Below, one piece after another: positions 14,439 through 22,831 of a stretch of 23,141 nucleotides of DNA. The position numbers were made by a program, and so were the translations under genes. The notes below the pieces were generated by a model. That model saw only the letters and a program-made list of their open reading frames with translations. It did not search any database and had not been told where the DNA came from. Origin of the DNA: Candidatus Faecivivens stercoripullorum (GTDB taxonomy: Bacteria; Bacillota; Clostridia; Oscillospirales; Ruminococcaceae); contig DVLW01000017.1 in NCBI GenBank assembly GCA_018715285.1, positions 1 through 23,141 of the forward strand. The letters are read 5' to 3'. Positions within the stretch are counted from its first letter, which is position 1; each line of letters opens with the position of its first letter.

Positions 14439-16331
14439 ATGGAGCATTATCCAATACTGGACCGCATCCAGTCTCCGTCTGATCTGCGGACACTGGGTGA
14501 CTGGGAAGTCGGCAGGCTCTGTTATGAAATCCGCCAGTTTTTGATTGAGCATGTATCCCGGACAGGAGGCCATCTGGCTTCCAATCTGGGGGCGGTTGAA
14601 CTGACCGTCGCACTGCATCGGGTGTTTGATTCTCCGAAAGACTCGATTGTCTGGGATGTCGGGCACCAGAGTTATACCCATAAGATTCTGACCGGGCGAA
14701 AGGAACAGTTTTCCACCCTTCGTCAGAGAAACGGGTTGTCCGGTTTTCCGAAACCGGAGGAGAGTGTCCACGACGCATTTGTCGCCGGACACGCTTCCAC
14801 TTCCATCAGTGCGGCATATGGGATTGCCTGTGCCAACAAGATGAGCGGAAATGACCGTACAGCTGTAGCGGTGGTCGGTGACGGAGCGTTTACCGGCGGA
14901 ATGATTTATGAAGCGATCAATAATGCCGGGCGGAGCAATGTCCGGCTGGTCATTGTTCTCAATCATAATGATATGTCCATTTCCCGGAATGTTGGAGCAT
15001 TTGCCCGGTACCTTTCGACGATACGGGCAAAGCCCGGATATCTGCATGTCAAACAGCATGTGGAATCGGTTCTGGATCATCTGCCATTGGTGGGCAGACC
15101 ACTGAAAAGGGCATTACGGTCTTCAAAATCGATACTCAAGTATATTCTGTTTCATAATACCTTTTTTGAAGAGATGGGGCTGGAATATTTTGGCCCGGTA
15201 GATGGACACAACATTCAGGAGCTTGAACAGGTACTGCGCCGTGCAAAGGCACTTAAACGGCCGGCAGTGGTACAGGTAGAGACGGTGAAAGGCAAGGGGT
15301 ATACCTTTGCAGAACGCAATCCGCCTGCTTATCATGGAGTCAGTCAGTTTGATATTCAGACCGGGTCTCCGGATGGAGAACCGGCTCCGGCCTGCAACAG
15401 CTTTTCGGCTGTATTCGGTGCGGAGATGGTCAAACTGGGCCAGAATCCAAAAGTCTGTGCGATTACCGCTGCCATGGCGGTCGGAACCGGGCTGGACCCG
15501 TTTTCCAAAGCCTGCCGCAGCCGTTTTTTTGATGTCGGGATTGCGGAGGAGCACGCAGTAACTTTTGCGGCCGGACTTGCGGTCAAGGGATTTATTCCGG
15601 TGTTTGCGGTTTATTCTACCTTTTTCCAGCGCTGCTTTGACCAGGTATTGCATGACGCGGCGCTTGAGCGGACGCATATTGTGCTGGCTATTGACCGTGC
15701 CGGGATTGTCGGCGATGACGGCGATACCCATCAGGGAATATTTGATATATCGCTGCTGACCGCAATGCCGGAAATTACGATTTATTCACCTGCGACTTTT
15801 GACCAGCTGCGTTCCGATATCCGGCGGGCGTTGTTTGAAGATACCGGCGTTGTCGCTGTGCGGTATCCGCGCGGAGGCGAAAGCCCATGTCATTGTACAT
15901 TGGGACCGGAAGAAGATGACGTCTGGCTGGATGGTACCGGACTGACCGCAATCAGTTACGGGCGGACGGCATCGGCACTTTATGAAGCGGTGCAGGAGAT
16001 GGAGCAGCCGCCGGAAGTGGTACTGCTCAACCGTATCTGGCCGTTTTCAGAGGAACTGGTCCGGGTGCTGGCAAGGAGAAAACATATCCTGTTCTTTGAA
16101 GAATCGGTGCAGAGCGGCAGTATTGCCGAACATCTGCTGACCGCGCTGGTAAAGGCAGGATTTGATGGCAAATATGAAATGGTAACGCTGCCCGACGGCT
16201 TTATCCGTCAGTGCAGTATCCCGTGGGCACTGGAAGAATATGGTCTTTCCGCTGAGGCAATTGGCCGGAAGTTGCGGGAGGCATCCGGGGAAAATGCCGG
16301 AGATAGCCAGGAAGAAGAGAAAGGACGGTGA
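14439..16331 (+). CDS. dxs: 1-deoxy-D-xylulose-5-phosphate synthase
   Basis: Dxs joins pyruvate and glyceraldehyde 3-phosphate to give DXP, the entry step of the MEP isoprenoid pathway. It needs thiamine diphosphate. The 630 residues are the normal length. Motifs are SRTGGHLASNLGAVELTVALH, WDVGHQSYTHKILTGR, AGHASTSISAAYG, the cofactor motif GDGAFTGG (from Gly147, metal-binding Asp148), and LNHNDMSISRNVG. The catalytic Glu370 lies in IAEEHAVTFAAGLA. The transketolase C-terminal domain is complete. ATG 14439 has AAGGAAG seven nt upstream. The ribosome binding site of tlyA begins at its very end. Confidence 0.97.
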   Translation: MEHYPILDRIQSPSDLRTLGDWEVGRLCYEIRQFLIEHVSRTGGHLASNLGAVELTVALHRVFDSPKDSIVWDVGHQSYTHKILTGRKEQFSTLRQRNGLSGFPKPEESVHDAFVAGHASTSISAAYGIACANKMSGNDRTAVAVVGDGAFTGGMIYEAINNAGRSNVRLVIVLNHNDMSISRNVGAFARYLSTIRAKPGYLHVKQHVESVLDHLPLVGRPLKRALRSSKSILKYILFHNTFFEEMGLEYFGPVDGHNIQELEQVLRRAKALKRPAVVQVETVKGKGYTFAERNPPAYHGVSQFDIQTGSPDGEPAPACNSFSAVFGAEMVKLGQNPKVCAITAAMAVGTGLDPFSKACRSRFFDVGIAEEHAVTFAAGLAVKGFIPVFAVYSTFFQRCFDQVLHDAALERTHIVLAIDRAGIVGDDGDTHQGIFDISLLTAMPEITIYSPATFDQLRSDIRRALFEDTGVVAVRYPRGGESPCHCTLGPEEDDVWLDGTGLTAISYGRTASALYEAVQEMEQPPEVVLLNRIWPFSEELVRVLARRKHILFFEESVQSGSIAEHLLTALVKAGFDGKYEMVTLPDGFIRQCSIPWALEEYGLSAEAIGRKLREASGENAGDSQEEEKGR

Positions 16332-16332
16332 G

Positions 16333-17136
16333 ATGATGGCACGCCGATTGGATGCAGCAATGGCTGCAATGGGGTTGGTTCCCAGCCGGGAACAGGCAGC
16401 CCGACTGATTCGTGACGGACAGGTTATGGTGAACGGTGTCGTCACAAATCGTCCGAGTACGCAGATTGACGAGGATGCAAAAGTAGAGATTACCGGCGGT
16501 CAGCTGCCGTTTGTCAGCCGTGGCGGACTTAAATTACAGCGTGCACTGGAAGTTTTCCCGGTGCATCTGGATGGATATGTCTGTGCAGATATCGGAGCGT
16601 CAACCGGAGGGTTCACCGACTGTATGCTGCAGCATGGCGCGGTGAAGGTTTATGCGATTGACGTTGGAACCGGTCAGCTGCATCCCAGTCTGCTGGAAGA
16701 TGCCAGGGTGGTCAATATGGAAAAAACCAATATCCGGGATCTGCCGCCGGACGCCATTCAGCCGCTGGATTTTGTTTCGACCGATGTGTCCTTTATCTCG
16801 CTGAAACATGTCCTGCCGGTCATTTACCGGCTGCTGAAAGAGGGCGGAGAAGCGGTCGTACTGGTTAAACCGCAGTTTGAAGCGGGACGCGGCAATGTCG
16901 GTAAAAAAGGCGTTGTCCGTGACCCCAAGATTCATTTGCAGGTTTTGCGGGATGTTTTGCGGTATGCCGCCGAGTCCGGGCTGGGAGTAACCGGCGCGGA
17001 TTATTCTCCGGTACGCGGGCCGGAGGGTAATATCGAGTACTTATATCTGCTCAGAAAAGATCTGCCTGCGTCGGTCGGTGATAATGCACTGCAGCAGCTG
17101 GTGACCGCTGCTCATCAGGCACTCGACCGCAGATGA
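16333..17136 (+). CDS. tlyA: TlyA-family rRNA 2'-O-methyltransferase
   Basis: The 267-residue protein has an N-terminal S4 RNA-binding domain (about 3-60, RLDAAMAAMGLVPSREQAARLI). A linker with FVSRGGLKLQRAL leads to an FtsJ-like methyltransferase domain. The SAM motif is DIGASTGGFTDCML, followed by YAIDVGTGQLHPSL, ISTDVSFISL-type strands and KPQFEAGR. TlyA methylates cytidines of 16S and 23S rRNA and affects capreomycin sensitivity in mycobacteria; Firmicutes members (YqxC) are annotated by homology. The frame runs back to 16240 inside dxs, but ATG 16333 (or 16336) has AAGGA seven nt upstream. It starts 1 nt after the dxs stop. Confidence 0.94.
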   Translation: MMARRLDAAMAAMGLVPSREQAARLIRDGQVMVNGVVTNRPSTQIDEDAKVEITGGQLPFVSRGGLKLQRALEVFPVHLDGYVCADIGASTGGFTDCMLQHGAVKVYAIDVGTGQLHPSLLEDARVVNMEKTNIRDLPPDAIQPLDFVSTDVSFISLKHVLPVIYRLLKEGGEAVVLVKPQFEAGRGNVGKKGVVRDPKIHLQVLRDVLRYAAESGLGVTGADYSPVRGPEGNIEYLYLLRKDLPASVGDNALQQLVTAAHQALDRR

Positions 17137-17152
17137 GAAAAGGATGTGACCC

Positions 17153-18013
17153 ATGAAGCTGTTATTGCTTCCCAATACCGATAAGCCGCATGTTTTTTCC
17201 TGTATTGCCCGGCTGACCAGGACACAGTTTTCCCAGCCGGTTGAATTTCTGATGGAAGACAGGCTGTCCGACCGCTGCGTCGGATGCACCAATATGCGGT
17301 TCGGTTCACTGGAAGAACTGATGAAAGAATGTGACGTCTGCGTCGCGGTCGGCGGAGACGGAACAATCATACATGGCGGAAAAATCGCTGCCTGTCATAA
17401 CAGGCCGGTATTGGGCATCAATCTTGGGCATCTGGGATTTCTGGCTACACTGGAAAGCGATCAGCTGGAACGGATTGACCGGTTGCTGACAGGGGAGTAT
17501 ACGACTGAAAAGCGGATGATGCTCCGTGTCACACTGGAAACACCGTCCGGGAGCCGCAGCTGGCAGGCAATGAATGATGCTGTCCTGTCAAAAGGCGGAC
17601 CGCTTAACCGGATGATCGGGATGAGCGTTGAAAACCGTATGCGGATGGTAGGAAGCTACCGTGCGGACGGCCTGATTTTTTCAACGCCGACCGGTTCAAC
17701 TGCCTATGCGATGTCAGCAGGCGGGCCGATTATCGACCCGGCGATCAACTGTATCGCCATGACGCCGCTGTCACCTCATTCGTTGTTTTCACGGCCGATT
17801 GTCTTTGATGATGAAAGTAAATTGGGTATCTGCCTGTCGGAAGCGGATGCGAAAGCGTATCTGACGATAGATGGGGAAGAAAGTGTGCCGGTATGGCCGC
17901 GCGACCGGCTGCATATTGAAAAGAGTGAAATCGCGGTAACACTGATTAATCTGACAGGAAAATCGTTTTACGATGTATTGAATGAAAAGCTGATCTGGCG
18001 CAGCAGAAAATAA
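17153..18013 (+). CDS. nadK: NAD kinase
   Basis: The 286-residue protein phosphorylates NAD to NADP. The hallmark GGDGT is at 67-71 within VAVGGDGTIIHGGK. Then come LGINLGHLGFLATL, the NAD-binding NDAVLSKG (NE/D motif) and STPTGSTAYAMSAGGP. The ending with FYDVLNEKLIW is common in Clostridia. The start ATG 17153 has AAAGGATG upstream, and the gene follows tlyA by 16 nt, as is usual in Firmicutes (tlyA-nadK-argR-recN). Confidence 0.96.
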   Translation: MKLLLLPNTDKPHVFSCIARLTRTQFSQPVEFLMEDRLSDRCVGCTNMRFGSLEELMKECDVCVAVGGDGTIIHGGKIAACHNRPVLGINLGHLGFLATLESDQLERIDRLLTGEYTTEKRMMLRVTLETPSGSRSWQAMNDAVLSKGGPLNRMIGMSVENRMRMVGSYRADGLIFSTPTGSTAYAMSAGGPIIDPAINCIAMTPLSPHSLFSRPIVFDDESKLGICLSEADAKAYLTIDGEESVPVWPRDRLHIEKSEIAVTLINLTGKSFYDVLNEKLIWRSRK

Positions 18014-18032
18014 AGAGAAAGGATCATCAGCT

Positions 18033-18497
18033 ATGTCTCTCAAATCCGTTCGTCTGCAAAAAATTCTGGAGCTGATTGAAAAAAACCGAATTGATACCCA
18101 GGAACAGTTACAGCAGCTGCTCCGGGATCAGGAAAATATCCAGACAACTCAGGCCACCATTTCCCGGGACATTAAGGAACTTGGACTGGTCAAGATTTCC
18201 GACGGTGAAGGCAATTATTATTATGCTTATGGCCGCCGGGACCGCGGTAACCTTGAGAAAAAGTACCACGCTGTATTCATGCAATCACTGCTCAGCGTAG
18301 ACTATGCAGGACACATTACCTGTATCCGGTGTCATACCGGTATGGCGAATGCGGCCTGTGCAGCGCTGGACACGATGGGCTTTGAAGGTGTGGTCGGAAC
18401 CCTTGCAGGGGACGATACCATTTTTGTTCTGATGCGCGGCGAGGATCAGGCTGAGGCGCTTGCTGCACAGATTACCGCGATACTGGATAAGCACTAA
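18033..18497 (+). CDS. argR: Arginine repressor ArgR
   Basis: The 154-residue protein has an N-terminal winged-helix DNA-binding domain with TTQATISRDIKELGLVKI (about 40-57). The C-terminal oligomerisation and arginine-binding domain follows, with GTLAGDDTIFVLMR near 127-140. ArgR represses arginine biosynthesis and activates catabolism when arginine is bound. No arginine genes are in this window, so here it occupies its standard place between nadK and recN. ATG 18033 has GAGAAAGGATC upstream. I saw no obvious ARG box near it. Confidence 0.96.
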   Translation: MSLKSVRLQKILELIEKNRIDTQEQLQQLLRDQENIQTTQATISRDIKELGLVKISDGEGNYYYAYGRRDRGNLEKKYHAVFMQSLLSVDYAGHITCIRCHTGMANAACAALDTMGFEGVVGTLAGDDTIFVLMRGEDQAEALAAQITAILDKH

Positions 18498-18509
18498 GGA
18501 GGGCAGCAG

Positions 18510-20186
18510 ATGCTGTGCCAGCTGTATATCGAGAACCTTGCCGTGATTGAAAAGGCGTCGATTGATTTTTCATCGGGCCTGACGGTATTTACCGGTGAAA
18601 CCGGGGCAGGGAAATCGATTGTAATTGATGCGATCAATGCCTGTTTGGGGCAGCGTGTCGGACGGGAAATTGTCCGGACGGGTGCCAAAAAGGCTTTGGT
18701 GATAGCCTCCTTTAACGGGATACCCCAGGTGGTCCGGTCTATTTTGGAGAAAAACGGATACCCGGACGAGGACGAAAGTCTGATAGTCCAACGGGAAATC
18801 TCAGCAGAAGGCGGGTCGACTGTCCGGATTAGCGGACGGCCGGCGACGGTTGCATTGCTGCGTGATATTGGTCAGTACCTGATTAATATCCACGGGCAGC
18901 ATGATAACCAGATTCTGCTTTCTGCCGAGCGTCATCTTTCCATCATCGATGCGTTCGGTGAACTGGAACCGATGGCGCAGGAATATCGGGAGGAATTTGA
19001 AAAGCTGCGAAAGCTTCTCCGGCAGATGAAGAGTTTATCGGTCGGAGAGGATGAAAAAAAGAGACGTACAGAGCTGCTTAAGCTTGAGATTGATGAAATC
19101 GAAAAGGCTAAGCTGTCTCCACGTCTGGAGGAGATGCTCACCGAAAAAGCAAGGCAGCTGCGGGAAAGCGAAAAGGTTGCAGGAGCGCTTGGCGAAGCCT
19201 GTCGGGCGCTGGAGGGAATGGAAGAAATTCCCGGAGCCTGTGACCTGCTGACCGATGCGGCGGCCGCGCTGGATGGGCTGCGGGCGATTCCGGAGTTTGC
19301 CGGGAAAGCGGAGGCGCTGGAAAATCTGCGGATTGAACTTGCGGAGATTGCTTCGGAACTGAACGAAAGTTTACAGGCAATTTCGTTTGATCCGTCAGAA
19401 GCGGAAGCGATTGAACGTCGTCTGCGGCAGATTTCCAGACTGAAATCCCGTTACGGAGGCAGTGTGGAGGAGATTCTTGCGCACTGTAAAAAGGCACGGG
19501 AAGAACTGGAAGGCATGTCCTCTCAAAAAGAAAACCTTCTGAAGGTCACACGGGCAGCGCGTACCCAGAAGGAAAAGACTGTTGCACTTGCCAACAGTCT
19601 GACGGAGGCGCGGATTGACGCAGCAGTCCGTTTTGCAGGGACAATTGAGGAGGAAGCCCGTTCGCTGGAAATGCCCAACCTGCGGGTTGAGACTTCGTTT
19701 GCCCCCTGTAAACTGTGCAGCATCGGCAATCATTCTGCTGAACTGCTGCTTTCTGCAAACCTGGGCGAACCACCGCGGCCGATTGCAAAAATCGCATCGG
19801 GTGGCGAGCTTTCCAGAATCATGCTGGCGATTAAAAGTGCGCTGGCAGATAAGGATAATATTGACACCCTGATCTTTGACGAGATTGACACCGGTGTCAG
19901 TGGAAAGGCCGCGCAGAAGATTGGCAGAAAACTTCAGATGATTGCATCCCACCGGCAGGTAATCTGCGTTACCCATTCAGCGCAGATTGCGGCACTTGCA
20001 GATCAGCAGATGCTGATTCGGAAGTCGACTGCTGAGGGGCGCACCTATACCGAGGTGCTGCCGATTGAAGGTGAAGCGAGAGTGGAAGAGGTTGCAAGAA
20101 TCTTTTCGACTGATCGCGTTACCGAACTGATGCTCCAGACTGCCCGGAGCATGCTGGAAGAGGGAAAACGGGTGCCGGATGCCTGA
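18510..20186 (+). CDS. recN: DNA repair protein RecN
   Basis: The 558-residue SMC-like ATPase acts early in double-strand break repair. Walker A is GETGAGKS at 29-36, inside LTVFTGETGAGKSIVIDA. The motif INIHGQHDNQILL follows. A central coiled-coil region (about 160-370) is rich in Glu, Lys, Arg and Leu. The ABC signature lies in KIASGGELSRIMLAIKSAL, and Walker B is LIFDEIDTGVSG (Asp457, Glu458) followed by VICVTHSAQIAALAD. Ribosome binding site GGAGG precedes ATG 18510, 12 nt after argR. In Bacillus spoIVB and spo0A follow recN; here the next gene is a CNNM-type transporter. Confidence 0.97.
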   Translation: MLCQLYIENLAVIEKASIDFSSGLTVFTGETGAGKSIVIDAINACLGQRVGREIVRTGAKKALVIASFNGIPQVVRSILEKNGYPDEDESLIVQREISAEGGSTVRISGRPATVALLRDIGQYLINIHGQHDNQILLSAERHLSIIDAFGELEPMAQEYREEFEKLRKLLRQMKSLSVGEDEKKRRTELLKLEIDEIEKAKLSPRLEEMLTEKARQLRESEKVAGALGEACRALEGMEEIPGACDLLTDAAAALDGLRAIPEFAGKAEALENLRIELAEIASELNESLQAISFDPSEAEAIERRLRQISRLKSRYGGSVEEILAHCKKAREELEGMSSQKENLLKVTRAARTQKEKTVALANSLTEARIDAAVRFAGTIEEEARSLEMPNLRVETSFAPCKLCSIGNHSAELLLSANLGEPPRPIAKIASGGELSRIMLAIKSALADKDNIDTLIFDEIDTGVSGKAAQKIGRKLQMIASHRQVICVTHSAQIAALADQQMLIRKSTAEGRTYTEVLPIEGEARVEEVARIFSTDRVTELMLQTARSMLEEGKRVPDA

Positions 20187-20187
20187 A

Positions 20188-20255
20188 TCGCCCTCTTGCT
20201 GAGATAACCATACACGCGCAGTTTTCGGGCGACAGGATGTGATGTCCTGACTGTC
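20188..20255 (+). other. Inverted repeats between recN and the CNNM gene
   Basis: TCGCCC (20188-20193) can pair with GGGCGA (20227-20232). Directly after it CAGGA (20233-20237) pairs with TCCTG (20245-20249) around 7 nt. GACAG (20231-20235) with CTGTC (20251-20255) is a competing pairing. There is no T tract, so it is not a terminator. It may be a leader or RNA-processing structure, or chance; I recognise no known riboswitch. The rest of the 109-nt gap ends with AAGGAGAG before the TTG start. Confidence 0.25.
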
Positions 20256-20295
20256 CAATCCGGCTGTGCCTTCCATGTAAAGGAGAGAAAATTAC

Positions 20296-21561
20296 TTGGA
20301 TAACCCGCTTTTGCCGATAAGTATTATCATCTGTCTGGCTTTGTCCGCTTATTTTTCAGCGACAGAAACCGCCATTTCCAGCGTCAGCCGTCCGCGGCTG
20401 AAAGCAATTGAAGAATCGGGCGATGCCCGCGCCAAAACAGCGCTCAGAGTAACCGAGCGGTATGATGACGCGCTGTCCGCGCTTCTGATCGGTAACAACA
20501 TCGTAAACATTGCTGCGTCGTCAATCGGTACTATTGTATGTATCGATATCTTTGGTGAGAGCCTGGGCGCACTTGCCTCGACGATTATCATGACCCTGTT
20601 GGTTCTGACCTTTGGTGAGATTCTGCCGAAATCAATGGCAAAGGAAAATTCTGAAACGATCGCCCTGCTGGCATGTGGCCCGCTGTCGGTACTGATGAAG
20701 GTACTGAAGCCGCTGATCTGGCTGTTTGTCCAGGTGAAGAAACTGGTCATTGGGCGTTTCCACAAGCAGGATACTCCGACCGTCACTGAAGAGGAACTGC
20801 GGTACATCATTGAAGAGACAGTTGACGAAGGCGTACTGGAAGAACACGAAAGTGAACTGATTCAGTCGGCGCTGGAGTTCAATGATACTACGGCGAGCGA
20901 AATTCTGACGCCCCGTGTCGATGTCGTTGGCATCGATGTGGAGTCAACCCCGCAGGAAGTTGCCGGCGTTTTTCTGTCGGAACGTTATTCCCGTCTGGTC
21001 GTATACGAGAAATCGATCGATTCTATTATTGGTATCATTACACTGAAAGACTTTTTCTCTGCTTATCTGCAAGACCCGAACTTTGACCTGCGTACGATTA
21101 TGCAGGAAGTCATGTTTGTTCCGCCCGGAAAACCGGTTTATGGACTGCTTAAAGAACTGCAAAAGCAAAAAGCGCAGATTGCAGTAGTTGTTGACCAGTA
21201 CGGCGGCACGCTCGGCGTAGTTTCTCTGGAAGACATTCTCGAGGAACTGGTCGGTGAGATTTGGGATGAGGATGAGGAAAATGTCAGCTTGTGTACAGCG
21301 GTCGGTGACGGCGTATGGCAGGCGGCCGGTGAGACACATGTGGATGATCTGCTTGAGCAGATTGCGCCGGATGTGACACTGGAAGAAGACCATCCGACCA
21401 CCCTGAGTGGATGGATTGTAGATCAGATCGAAAGAATTCCGGAAGCAGGCGAAAGTTTTGAACTCAATGGGCTTTCGATTAAAGTTCTTGCGATGGATGA
21501 GCATGTTATCAAACGGGTGGAAATCCGTGTTCCGCAGAAAGCTGAGAGCAAAGAAGAATAA
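20296..21561 (+). CDS. CNNM/CorC (HlyC) family transporter with CBS pair
   Basis: The 421-residue protein has an N-terminal CNNM membrane domain (about 1-190) with the family motifs LSAYFSATETAISSVSRPRL, LLIGNNIVNIAASS and LTFGEILPKS. Two CBS domains follow (about 210-335), including TPRVDVVGIDVEST and VVDQYGGTLGVVSLEDILEELVGEI. The C-terminus is a CorC/HlyC transporter-associated domain (about 345-415). These proteins are linked to magnesium efflux and ion homeostasis; 'hemolysin' labels are historical. Start is TTG 20296 with AAGGAGAG about 10 nt upstream. It is the last gene before a strong terminator and takes the position often held by spoIVB. Confidence 0.94.
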   Translation: MDNPLLPISIIICLALSAYFSATETAISSVSRPRLKAIEESGDARAKTALRVTERYDDALSALLIGNNIVNIAASSIGTIVCIDIFGESLGALASTIIMTLLVLTFGEILPKSMAKENSETIALLACGPLSVLMKVLKPLIWLFVQVKKLVIGRFHKQDTPTVTEEELRYIIEETVDEGVLEEHESELIQSALEFNDTTASEILTPRVDVVGIDVESTPQEVAGVFLSERYSRLVVYEKSIDSIIGIITLKDFFSAYLQDPNFDLRTIMQEVMFVPPGKPVYGLLKELQKQKAQIAVVVDQYGGTLGVVSLEDILEELVGEIWDEDEENVSLCTAVGDGVWQAAGETHVDDLLEQIAPDVTLEEDHPTTLSGWIVDQIERIPEAGESFELNGLSIKVLAMDEHVIKRVEIRVPQKAESKEE

Positions 21562-21612
21562 TCTTATTGCCGGATGACAGCTTCTGTGTCGTTATTTATC
21601 TGGTAAATTATA

Positions 21613-21662
21613 GAAAATTCCGGATTCGGTATCAAAATGATGCCGAATTTGGAATTTTTTTC
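21613..21662 (+). terminator. Strong terminator after the CNNM gene
   Basis: AAAATTCCGGATTCGGTATC (21614-21633) pairs with GATGCCGAATTTGGAATTTT (21639 onward) around a 5-nt AAAAT loop and ends in seven T. It ends the operon that begins at 9494. Confidence 0.93.
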
Positions 21663-21680
21663 TTTTCTGCTGCAACATTT

Positions 21681-21708
21681 TTGATTTCTGGTGTGTATTT
21701 GATATAGA
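21681..21708 (+). promoter_or_regulatory. Promoter of the secreted SLH-like protein gene
   Basis: TTGATT (21681-21686), a 16-bp spacer and TATAGA (21703-21708) lie in an AT-rich patch. Transcription would start about 20 nt before AAAAAGGAG, giving a short leader. The match is moderate. Confidence 0.55.
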
Positions 21709-21734
21709 TTCCAACAAAAAGGAGTAGATGAATC

Positions 21735-22754
21735 ATGTTAAAAAGAAAAATTATCGCAATCGCACTTACCGCCGCTCTTGTTTCCTCTTTTGCACTTCCT
21801 GTAGTTGCAGCTGATACTTCTTCTGCGAGCGTTCCTGCTCAGGAAGAAGTTCAGGAACTCCCCGACAGCTACCTTTATTATGGTGTTGTCAAGGAAATCA
21901 GAACGGATGAAAATGGAAATATCACGCAGATTCTCATGGATTCCGAGCGGTATGGCGAACTGGTCGCACTGATTTCGGAAGAAACTGTCTGGGTCGACAG
22001 CGGTCATCAGCGGGCAAGTGATCCTTCTGATCTGAAGGTCGGTGAAGGAATCTATGTTTTCCACAGCCCGATTCAGACCATGTCTCTGCCGCCTCAGTCT
22101 CCGGCATTTGCTATTGTCCGTGACATTCCGATGGATGCAGGATGCGCACAGTACCACGAGATTGAAGAAGTTACCGAAAGAGAAGACGGTAAACTTCAGA
22201 TCACCACCAGCAATGGTGGACTGTACCTGATTGCTGATGAGGATACAAAAGTTGTATCCTATGACGGTGAGGAAGATGCCAGCCTGGATGACCTCAAGCC
22301 TGGCGATCATGCGATGTTCTGGTACGGTATGGTAGCAACTTCCTATCCTGGTCAGGCATACCCCAATACGGTTATGATTCTGCCGGAACACGATGATGAT
22401 ACTTTGACTGGTGAAGAGGCAGCTTCCATGCTGGCAGAACTGTCTGATGAAGGCGTCGAGACGCTGGCCGAAGCTGCTCAGACAGCTTTTGAGTCGGATG
22501 ATGCGGTTACGCTGGAAGAATTTGTGACTGCACTTTGGGAACAGGCTGGCAGCCCGGTTGTGGATAATTACTGGGGACTGATCCGTTTTGAAGACGCAGG
22601 AAAAATTTCCAGTGATGCACGCGATGCTATGAGATGGGCAGATAAGAATGGCCTGCTTTCTGGTATTGAAGGAGATAAGCTCAATTCTGCCGAGAATATC
22701 TCTGAAACACTGGCAAAAGAAATCCTTGCTCAGTATCAGGAACTGGATGGTTAA
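21735..22754 (+). CDS. Secreted protein with SLH-like C-terminal domain
   Basis: The 339-residue protein begins with a signal peptide (MLKRKIIAIALTAALVSSFA, likely cut near VVA-AD at 25-26). Residues 46-218 form two similar beta-rich units: 46-131 (GVVKEIRTDENGNITQILMD...) and 141-217 (VTEREDGKLQITTSNGG...). Each ends with a hydrophobic strand, and both share DLK.G. segments, suggesting a duplication. Residues 255-335 resemble an S-layer homology (SLH) domain: FVTALWEQAGSPVVDN, FEDAGKISSDARDAMRWADKNGLLSG. The SLH-like part suggests binding to wall polymers, though usually three SLH repeats are needed. It is monocistronic with AAAAAGGAG before ATG 21735. Codons (CTT, TCT, GCT) look different from its neighbours, perhaps from high expression. 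I recall similar proteins in Oscillospiraceae; function unknown. Confidence 0.85.
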   Translation: MLKRKIIAIALTAALVSSFALPVVAADTSSASVPAQEEVQELPDSYLYYGVVKEIRTDENGNITQILMDSERYGELVALISEETVWVDSGHQRASDPSDLKVGEGIYVFHSPIQTMSLPPQSPAFAIVRDIPMDAGCAQYHEIEEVTEREDGKLQITTSNGGLYLIADEDTKVVSYDGEEDASLDDLKPGDHAMFWYGMVATSYPGQAYPNTVMILPEHDDDTLTGEEAASMLAELSDEGVETLAEAAQTAFESDDAVTLEEFVTALWEQAGSPVVDNYWGLIRFEDAGKISSDARDAMRWADKNGLLSGIEGDKLNSAENISETLAKEILAQYQELDG

Positions 22755-22767
22755 TTAGTATAGTATT

Positions 22768-22814
22768 AAAAAACCGGCGTGTTATTTCGTAAAGAAATAG
22801 CACGTCGGTTTTCT
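22768..22814. terminator. Bidirectional terminator
   Basis: AAAACCGGCGTG-TTATTTC pairs with GAAATA-GCACGTCGGTTTT (one G bulged) around a 5-nt loop. Four T follow on the plus strand. AAAAAA at 22768-22773 gives six T on the minus strand. It can end both the SLH-like gene and the leftward gene at 22832. Confidence 0.85.
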
Positions 22815-22831
22815 GCGCCAGTCAGATGAAT

